Part shown: piece by piece, positions 56,623-64,000 of the stretch
How the letters are laid out: the number at the start of each line of letters is the position of its first letter
Numbering within the stretch: position 1 is the first letter of the stretch
Origin: Morinoia aosen
Taxonomy: Eukaryota > Arthropoda > Malacostraca > Amphipoda > Talitridae
Assembly: GCA_030386875.1 (NCBI GenBank)
Contig: CM059576.1
Span: 17,426,058-17,490,057 of the forward strand
Direction of reading: 5' to 3'
DNA length: 64,000 nt
The notes under the pieces: generated by a model
Databases searched by the model: none
What the model saw: the letters and a program-made list of their open reading frames with translations, nothing else
What the model was told of the DNA's origin: nothing
Program-made: the position numbers and the translations under genes

Positions 56623-58845
56623 TGTTAGGATTGGCCGTGGGTATAGCCAAAACCTAAACGTTAAGCGATAAGTGTTCGTAAACCATGAGAAAGAGTAATG
56701 ATTGGCGTGGAAACTCAGCTTTGTCTCGGGTTTATTTGAAGGAGCCGGAAGGGACCGCCGAGTCTTGAGTTACTGAAGAACTTGGCTGACGATGGTTCGC
56801 AGTCCGTGCAGGCGAGAAGGCTCCGGCTAGTGACGAAGTCGACAGTGTGGGTGTGTGTTTGGAATTTAAAGGAGCCCAATTTATAAGACCTTGAAAACCC
56901 GTGACGTTGGTAGTGTCAATTTAATTTGAGCTGATGCCAGGCAGGGAGACTCAAGTTGGGGCAGATAGAGATGAGTTAAGTAGTGTTAAGGCCCAAACTA
57001 GCGAGACAAAACGAGGCCCAAGGCAAGGTATATCCTGGTAAGTTAAGGCCAGTTAAGGTGAGGCCAGTTCAGGTAAGGCCAGTTAAGATAAGGCCCAAAA
57101 ACAAGGATCAAAACTAGTCCAAGAAGAAGTAGTCCCATGAAAGTCCCTACAAAGGCCCAGGGAATTGATTGTGTGGTGGCGTTTGGCGATGTCGTTGAGG
57201 TCCTGCAAAGAGTCCAAACGCTGGATGAGCAGTCCAAGGAGACATCAAGGAAAATTCCACCACTGACAGTCCCCAACATCGTAATTGATAAAACTCCCAC
57301 AAAGTAGATTCTTCCGAGAAAATCCTTCAGATTTAACCGAGTTAACTTAAGAAATCTCTCTTTTGGTCAAGCTCAAAAGTAGGATAGAATCAATTTAGAA
57401 ACTCATGTAACACTGCTCTTGCTTTAAATGCAAGGGCATGAAATATTTAAAAGGAGACTTGTAAAGAACCACTGGTGATTCTTTTTAGAGCAAATAATCA
57501 GTGATTCCATTTGTGGAATGATAGCAAATTCGTGAGACTGAATAACACATGATTTAGGCAGCATGAAGGAATATATATAAGAAAATAGCTAAAATGCATA
57601 TGATGAGAATTAATAACTTTTTGTGTACTCTAAAACATCTCTATGTCCGTACGAGAAATAACAGGGAAAAACATCCTAACTTTCATACTGAAAAGCACTG
57701 ACAAGCATCATTGATAAAAATAAGGAATAATATCTACACTGAGAAAAGAGACACTAAACGTGTTTTGTTTGCACAGAAGGAAAATATGCGCAAAACGAAA
57801 CATGAAAATCAAGGTGACAATGACCCGGCGGTTTTTACGTTTCGCCATTTGCAATAAACAGCCGGCATACATCGTACGTATTCACGAAAGCAGATGCTAG
57901 TATGCATTTTTGCCACAAGTATAAGAGAAATTGATTCGATGTGTTGATAGTGATTTATATTGAAATAAGTGCGATTAAACGCAAGATTTAAGGAGTAATA
58001 AAAAGATGAAGAAAACTAAAAACTTTAGCAGGCATATACATGAATAATCTTCGTAATTTATAAACCGCACGAAATTATTAAAAGACATTTCCACTTATTA
58101 TTTCACGTCAAACACACTTCAGAAAACTGCTGCAAGTATGTTGTGAAAAAAAAGAAATACTATTCCACGTACAAAAAATACGATTTTAAATGACATGAGT
58201 CGGCAGCTTGTGCTTCGCCATCTTGGAAGACAAAGACACCGGGAACAAAGACGCCAGCAGTTCTGTCGTGCTCTCTCACGAGTATTTTATGAACGAATTT
58301 CCATATCAATATGACCGCTGCAAAATGTATAACTTTCAGTAAGGGAAAGGACGTAGTTGAATATCTAATATAAATTATTGACACACGAAATGCACGTGAT
58401 GTGCAAAGTTCACGCTAAGTCATGTTGAGATATCCTCTGAATGAAACATGCTACAACACAACTTCTACGCATAACTACGTATCTAAATACACAGCACTGT
58501 CACTATTTATACTCACTGAACACGAAAAAGGAACACGATTATTTTCTAACACAGATTTACTCACGATAAGTGCTGAAACACCGAGCTAGAGAGACGCCAA
58601 TGTGAAAGTGCGTTTTGAAAAGAGACGCCACTGCGCAGTATTGCCATTCAGGGGCTCCTCTCTCGAAAAATGTCGAGTGTTATTTTATTGTCTCATGCAT
58701 TTCCACAAAAAATTCAATGATTACGAATTAGAAGTAGAAAATAATTAATAATAAATTATAGTAAGATTTTTAATGCTAATAATTATTTTATTTAAGTGCG
58801 AATGGGAAAGTTTATAATTTTTACGCTTTGTAGCGAAATGCTACA
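56623..58845 (-). repeat. 3' LTR, about 2.2 kb (upper boundary inferred)
   Basis: On the plus strand it starts TGTTAGGATTGG, matching 63826 onward. The other end is inferred at GCTACA (58845), because a purine-rich tract follows and the terminus forms a hairpin, TGTAGCGAAATGCTACA. Only the first 175 bases are confirmed by the partner LTR. It contains a ~16-bp repeat (AAGGCCAGTTAAGG type, about 57035-57090). A minus-strand frame at 57300-57043 has a hydrophobic stretch, FMGLLLLGLVLILVFG. Confidence 0.7.
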
Positions 58846-58858
58846 TTACCCTCCAAGG
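58846..58858 (-). promoter_or_regulatory. Probable polypurine tract
   Basis: The minus strand reads CCTTGGAGGGTAA directly before TGTAGCA, the inferred start of the 3' LTR, and just after the end of pol. This is where plus-strand priming takes place in LTR elements. The tract is short and impure. Confidence 0.55.
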
Positions 58859-58886
58859 CGCAGACCGAAAGGTCTACCCGCTGCAA

Positions 58887-61800
58887 TCAGTTGTAGCGGG
58901 AAGGAGGTCGAACTACGCGACCATATCGGGTCTGGCAGTCAGAAAATGTTACAGAGCGGGAAAGTTTCACCAAACGGGTCTGCAAATTTAGATCGGCAAG
59001 AGTTCTAGGAACAGGAGTTACTGCAGCGGGCTCGTCTGGTCTCTCCAGACTTGTCGCTGTTTCAGTAAGAGGGCTAGAATTAGAATCTACGATAGGCTTA
59101 GGGACAGGGTTTGAATGTACAGGCACATAGAAAGGATTACACTCAAGTTGACTAGGCAACAATGCAGCCAACTGAGGAAGCTGAGATGGTAGATATGATC
59201 GAGTCTCAGTGGAAAGGAAATTCTGTGGAGAGAATGAAGGGTTAGGAAACGCACTATTATCGGAGGTAAATGCGACCTTTAGTCGATCTATGCTCACAGG
59301 GTCGTGTGAGCCAGATCTTTCAAGGACAAAATATTTGGGCGTTTTTTTCAATATTTTGAATGGGCCATCATAAGGGCGTGTGAGCGTAGGTTTTATTGCA
59401 TCATTGCGGACATACACGTGTGTACACTCTTGCAAAGCAGGATCAAGTTTGTCCTTAGTCTGAGGCATTCGTGGAGCAACATACTTGATCTGCCGCATGC
59501 AATCTTTGAGACAGGTTACATATGCGGAGCGGTCAGCAGATGAGAATTTAGGCAACGGTTTTGGGTCAACAATGTCGCCCGGGAGACGAAGTGTTTGCCC
59601 ATAGAGCATCTCTGCTGCTGTGCACTGCTGATCTTGTCGATACAAATTCCTAATACTCAGCAGTACTACTGGAAGTCTGTCAGTCCAATCATTGCTGCAG
59701 TTCAGGCAACGTAATGCCGACTTTAAGTCTCTGTGGACTCTCTCAATAAGTCCATTTGACTGCGGATAGTACGCGGTAGTTTATGTATTTGCACACCCTA
59801 GAGCGGCGCTAAGTTCACTCCAAAATTTGGAGGTAAATTGTGATCCCCGGTCATGCGTGACACTTAAGGGAACAACAAATCTGGAAATCCAGGTGGTCAT
59901 GAAAGCGCGCGCCACTGTCTCAGTTTGGGTATCAGGAAGAGGCACGGCCTCAACCCATCTCGTGAACCTATCTATGATTGTTAACAAATAAGAATGACCA
60001 CGCGATAAAGGCAAAGGACCCACCAAATCTAGGTGGACTGAGTCAAACTTGTGACCTGTGAATGCACAACTCTGCAGCGCTGCACGATTATGTTTCACCA
60101 CTTTACTACTCTGACATGCATGGCAATTTTGCACAATTTGCTTGACCTCCTTACGCATCGCTGGCCAGACGAAACGATCGGAAATCAAACGCAATGTACG
60201 GTTAATACCAGGATGAGAGAAGGAATGATAGTGGAGAATAGCTACTCTGCGGAGAGTCGCAGGAAGATACAAACGAGAAAGTCGCTCGGCATCACGGTAC
60301 ACGCCGTCAACCAAGGTTAATTTCAGAGAGGAAGTGTTAGAAGGTTTGAGAAGATCCTGGAGTTCAGGATCCTCCTTTTGAGTCTTGGAAATATTACCGA
60401 AGGTGATTTCACCACCGGTTTGGACAGAGTTGATACGGGAGAGGCAGTCAGCGACAGTATTGTCGAGACCTTTGATATATCGGATATCAGTGGTGAATTG
60501 ACTAATGAAGGACAGGTGTCGAGCTTCTCTTGGAGAATGTCTTTCAGACGGCATCTTAATCGCTGAGGTCAAAGGTTTGTGGTCTGTGTAGATCACGAAT
60601 TCCCTTGCCTCTAGAGCATAGCGAAAGTGTCTCACGGACAGATAGATAGCAAGGAGTTCCCTACCAAACGCACTATAAGCACGCTCAGTGGGCGACAGCT
60701 TTTTGGAAAAGAAGGCAAGAGGAGAGATATTAGTACCTACTTGTTGCTGCAAAACAGCACCTACAGCTGTACTCGAGGCGTCCACTACAAGACTGAAATC
60801 TGCATTAGCAATAGGGTAGGACAATTCAGTCGCGGTAGCTAACTTGTGCTTTATTTCGTCGAAGGCTTTGCGCGCATCCTCCGTCCATTTTACCTCAATA
60901 GATTTACCTTTTCGTTTCGGTTCGAGCAAATCTGACAAGGGGGCTAAAGTTTGAGCACAATTGCGTATGAAGCGATGATAGAAGTTAACAGAACCTAGGA
61001 ACCTTCTTAGTTCCTTCTGGGTCTGTGGAAGAGGAAAGTTTTTGATCACTTCTACTTTGGAAGGCAAAGGTTTTAGACCTAGGCTAGAGATTTCATGACC
61101 TAAGTAAATCAGTGATGGCTTTCCGAGCTCACATTTTGCAGGATTTACGAGGAGTCCATTGTAGGACAACCTTTGAAAAACGACCCTAAGATGGTCTTTG
61201 TGCAACTCCGGGGTTGTGGATGCCACTAGGATGTCGTCTAGATAGACATAGGCGAAAGTGAGATCAGAGAAAATTTCAGCCATATGCCTTTGGAACGTTT
61301 GAGGAGCGTTCCTCAGGCCGTAAGGCATGCGGAGAAATTCAAAGAGACCGAACGGAGTGATTACCGCGGTCTTAGCGATAGCACTCTCATCGAGTGGAAT
61401 TTGATGGAAGGCGTGCTGCAAGTCAATTTTTGAGAAAATTTGTGCTCCCTCTAAATTTGCACTGAAATCGTGAAGGTAGGGAATAGGGTAGCGATCTGGT
61501 AGAGTAACGGCATTCAACCTGCGGAAATCCCCGCACGGTCTGAATTCACCGTTAGCCTTGGGTACTAGCAAAAGAGGGCTAGCCCAAGGACTTTTGGAAC
61601 TGCGGATGATGCCGCATTCTTGCATGCGCGCAAATTCTTTCTTGGCTAAAGCCAATCGATCAGGGGGTAAACGCCTTGCTCGGGAATAGACTGGCGGTCC
61701 AGTGGTTTCAATATGATGTTTCGTGCTAGTCTGCATTTTTTTAGAAGCTAAGTTAGAGTTTGTTAGTGCAGGATAATCTGCGAGCAACTGCTCAAACATG

Positions 61801-62294
61801 CACTCTTGTTTGAAAGCGATTGAGAAGGAATGCAAGACATTAGCTCTAGTTATGCCACAAGCGGGAATTGAGATCTGTGTCTCCTCGTCCCTAATTCTAC
61901 GGTTTTTAACATCTACCAGAATCCCAAACTTCGCTAAGAAGTCCGCGCCAATGATAGGCTCTTGGACTTCCGCGATGAGGAAAGTGAAGGTGAAATTTCT
62001 CCTCAATCCCAGACTGCACTCTAATACTCATTCCCCGTAACAAGCTATTGGAGTGCCATTTGCGGCGCGTAATGTCGCCAATAATTGGTTATTCTTTTTG
62101 TCTTTAGCCGTGGCTGGGATAATTGACACACTTGACCCAGTGTCGATTAAAAATCGATATTTGGTTGTGGGATCCACAATGTTCAAGAGGCGAGTGGTCT
62201 GGGAATGAGGCAACGCAGTACTCGCTACTATGCGTCGCTGTTGGCGTTTCCCGAAGTCATTTCGGGATAACGAGGACAAAAGCGTGAGGCACAT
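58887..62294 (-). pseudogene. pol: Ty3-type pol polyprotein, two in-frame stops
   Basis: One continuous frame carries, in order: protease with FLIDTGSSVSIIPA (about 62150); reverse transcriptase with the catalytic YLDD (about 61240) and LRMPYGLRNAPQTFQ; RNase H with TDHKPL (about 60580); integrase with an HHCC zinc finger (HYHSFSH...CHACQ) and DDE residues in HLDLVGPL and SVTHDRGSQF; and a chromatin-side tail ending about 58887. A TGA at 62028-62030 separates protease from reverse transcriptase, and a TAA at 59781-59783 cuts integrase just before a YYPQSNGLIERVHR segment. The gag frame overlaps by 67 bases, one frame away. The frame is otherwise well preserved, consistent with a young copy. 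Confidence 0.93.
62201..62252 (-). promoter_or_regulatory. -1 ribosomal frameshift signal at gag/pol overlap
   Basis: On the minus strand the heptamer GGGAAAC (62252-62246) lies in the gag frame as G GGA AAC, the X XXY YYZ form. After an 8-base spacer (GCCAACAG), CGACGC.AT.AGTA, loop GCGAG, TACT GCGTTG can form a 10-bp hairpin with a 2-base bulge. The pol frame is -1 relative to gag, as this signal would produce. Confidence 0.8.
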
Positions 62295-63202
62295 TTTCGA
62301 GCTTGGTCACCAAATTTCTGGTGGTACCAGCATAAATTACTACTAGCATCACGAGAGCGCGACCGAAAGCGGCGGTCTTGATTTGACCTATCATAAGATC
62401 TACCTCTATCAAAACGTTGAGGAGGAGGAAAAGGATGATAGTTGGAGGGATAGTCATGGGGATAGTCGTAGGCATTTTGGTGGCTTTGGAATCTCCCTGG
62501 GCCTTGCTGAATGTGAGCTACACTCTGACCTAACTGGCAATTCTGGAGAGCTTGCTTTATCTCAGCGATGTCTTGCTGCATCTTATCTATTGTGGCTGAG
62601 GATTGGTTATGAGCAGTATTTGCGGGGCTAAAATTTGCAGCTGCTACGTTCAATGACGCTACCTGCGGTGCTTGTGACACGTTTAGGTTGCGCATCACTG
62701 TCTCAGTGGACTCTGCAAGCTTCTCTAAAGATTGATCAGGGCCTGCTAGCGATAGGAATGGACGCACATTGGGAGGAAGTTTACTCATATACACTTCTTT
62801 CAGAAATCCCTCAGCTACGGCAACACCCGCTGCAAGTTTGCGCAACTCTTTAACTAACGAAGTGGGAGAGAAAGAGACAGAGACAGATGGAATTGCTGAG
62901 GCATCTACAAGGCTTCTGAATTTGTCCGCATCGGACATCTGCAACTTCTGCAATATCTTTCTTTTTAAGGTGCCGTACGGATTAATAGCGGGAGGGTTTT
63001 CTAGCAATTGATTGGAGTCATTTAACAATTTTGTGGGAGCTGCGGACACAAGGGCGTAAAATTTATCAGTGTCATCCGTTATTCTATGATACCTAAACAC
63101 GGCCTCGACCTGGTTGAACCAGGTGTGGCTGTCCTCCGGAATGAAGGGTGGCAGACTAAGAGGTTTTATGCGGGCTCGATCTTCATTATCTGAGTCAGTC
63201 AT
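62228..63202 (-). CDS. gag: Gag polyprotein of the Ty3-type element
   Basis: This 324-codon frame starts MTDSDNEDRARIKPLSLPPF and includes FIPEDSHTWFNQVEAVFRYH, a capsid N-terminal segment typical of arthropod gypsy-type Gag. It then has a coiled/leucine-rich middle, a glutamine/proline/tyrosine-rich linker and an arginine-rich stretch (FDRGRSYDRSNQDRRFRSRS). Near the end, CWYHQKFGDQARKC is a variant zinc-knuckle-like motif. It ends 67 bases inside the pol frame at a frameshift signal. No disruption is seen. The start was chosen as the first ATG, about 620 bases from the LTR. Confidence 0.9.
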   Translation of the reverse strand: MTDSDNEDRARIKPLSLPPFIPEDSHTWFNQVEAVFRYHRITDDTDKFYALVSAAPTKLLNDSNQLLENPPAINPYGTLKRKILQKLQMSDADKFRSLVDASAIPSVSVSFSPTSLVKELRKLAAGVAVAEGFLKEVYMSKLPPNVRPFLSLAGPDQSLEKLAESTETVMRNLNVSQAPQVASLNVAAANFSPANTAHNQSSATIDKMQQDIAEIKQALQNCQLGQSVAHIQQGPGRFQSHQNAYDYPHDYPSNYHPFPPPQRFDRGRSYDRSNQDRRFRSRSRDASSNLCWYHQKFGDQARKCASRFCPRYPEMTSGNANSDA

Positions 63203-63825
63203 GCTAGGAAATTTCTTTTATGAATGCGAAAATGAAACTATAACTGCTCGGAATTACGTATTCAACGCCTAATAATTTTTTTTGATATTAAAGGTGTGAC
63301 AGGTTTGCGTTATTCTTTACCTACTCAATCATTCAAATAAAGTTGAAACAGAAGGAAGAAGAAAATATAAAATTGGAACGAAAATTTATGCGGTATGCGG
63401 CAATTAGCGTAGGCACAAAAAAAACAGGAGAGAAAAAATATTTTCCTACCTACTCAAGCGATCAATAACGTTGAACAACGGAAAGAAAGAGAGAATGGAA
63501 ACGAGAATTTTTTTTACGGTAGTCAGAATAAGCGTAAAGCACGAAAATAAGAGAAAGATATTTTTTTCTACCTACTGAGGCACATGAAACAAACAAGGAC
63601 AGGATAGCGCTGAAAAAAAATTTTTTTAGAGCTGCCCAGAGAACCTTCATTAACACGGTCAAACCTATAGAAAAAATTCTCAAAAACTACGACATGGGAA
63701 ATTTTATCACTACAATGATATGCCAAAATTATCCCCTCTCACAATTTTTCAAACACTTATCGAGTTGAGTATTTTTAAAGTTTTAAAGAAGGTTTGGGGT
63801 TTTAAAAACTCTGGGTTGTCACCAG
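63203..63825 (-). other. Leader of the LTR element with probable primer-binding site
   Basis: One base after the LTR end (CCTAACA on the minus strand) lies TGGTGACAACCCAGAG, in the position of a tRNA primer-binding site. The TGG start complements a tRNA CCA end. I could not assign the tRNA. The rest is A-rich leader with scattered direct similarities (TATTTT..CCTACCTACT) but no gene. Confidence 0.65.
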
Positions 63826-64000
63826 TGTTAGGATTGGCCGTGGGTATAGCCAAAACCTAAACGTTAAGCGATAAGTGTTCGTAAACCATGAGAAAGGGTA
63901 ATGATTGGCGTGGAAACTCAGCTTTGTCTCGGGTTTATTTGAAGGAGCCGGAAGGGACCGCCGAGTCTTGAGTTACTGAAGAACTTGGCTGACGATGGTT
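63826..64000 (-). repeat. 5' LTR, partial
   Basis: It starts TGTTAGGATTGGCCGTGGG on the plus strand, and 174 of 175 visible bases match 56623-56797. It continues beyond the window. Confidence 0.95.

Larger units (their letters stand above)
56623..64000 (-). mobile_element. Ty3/gypsy-type LTR retrotransposon, truncated by window end
   Basis: The element reads right to left: 5' LTR (from the window end to 63826), primer site, leader, gag, pol, polypurine tract, 3' LTR (58845-56623). The gag and pol domain order PR-RT-RNase H-IN is that of Ty3/gypsy elements. The internal region is about 4980 bases. The LTR sequence visible at both ends (175 bases) differs at one position, AGAGTAAT against AGGGTAAT, so insertion was recent. 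Two nonsense codons in pol make this copy defective. Confidence 0.93.

Noticed and set aside
57043-57300. Envelope-like gene
   Set aside because: It has only 85 codons with one hydrophobic stretch inside the probable LTR. There is not enough to call it; it is kept only as a question under findings.

Overview
This is a eukaryotic, AT-rich, repeat-laden window with the look of an arthropod (probably insect) genome. It has spliced genes with GT-AG introns, TTAGG-like strings, and DNA transposons and Ty3-type retroelements of kinds common in arthropods. There are no bacterial operons, no CRISPR array and no rRNA or tRNA gene that I can recognise. The species cannot be named from sequence alone.

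Only two loci look like intact protein-coding genes, both on the minus strand. The first (28651-32460) is a two-coding-exon RING/B-box/coiled-coil (TRIM-like) protein of about 355 residues. The second (48868-55811) is a four-exon P-element/THAP9-type transposase of about 1063 residues. Its exons join in phase, and its second exon is mostly a 24-bp minisatellite read as 23 octapeptides.

Almost everything else is mobile DNA, much of it nested with readable boundaries. Region by region: 1-3480 holds three minisatellites, including a 48-bp x 22 array. 3760-8200 holds an interspersed repeat family and a SINE-like copy. 6738-12915 is a 6.2-kb hAT-type element with GACTCC arrays at both ends, itself carrying mariner-type insertions. 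13731-16394 is a TTAA-class element hit by a DD34D mariner. 17477-19168 is a mariner containing a hAT element containing a piggyBac-type TTAA element. 19640-21405 is a split mariner relic. 22270-27590 holds five SINE-like copies and a Tc1 relic. The TRIM intron contains another TTAA-type element and an interrupted SINE-like copy. 33960-37860 holds Tigger and TTAA-type elements. 40092-45874 holds three hAT-like elements, the third containing a 3-kb TTAA element that itself contains a hAT-like element and two fold-backs.

56623 to the window end is a Ty3/gypsy-type LTR retrotransposon on the minus strand, inserted in a LINE reverse transcriptase fragment. It has gag, pol with two in-frame stops, a textbook -1 frameshift signal (GGGAAAC plus hairpin) at the gag/pol overlap, and LTR ends differing by one base in 175. 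Its 5' LTR runs off the window.

The most useful observations are the intact P-type gene with its expandable linker, the frameshift signal, and the matched empty/filled sites that prove several nested insertions.
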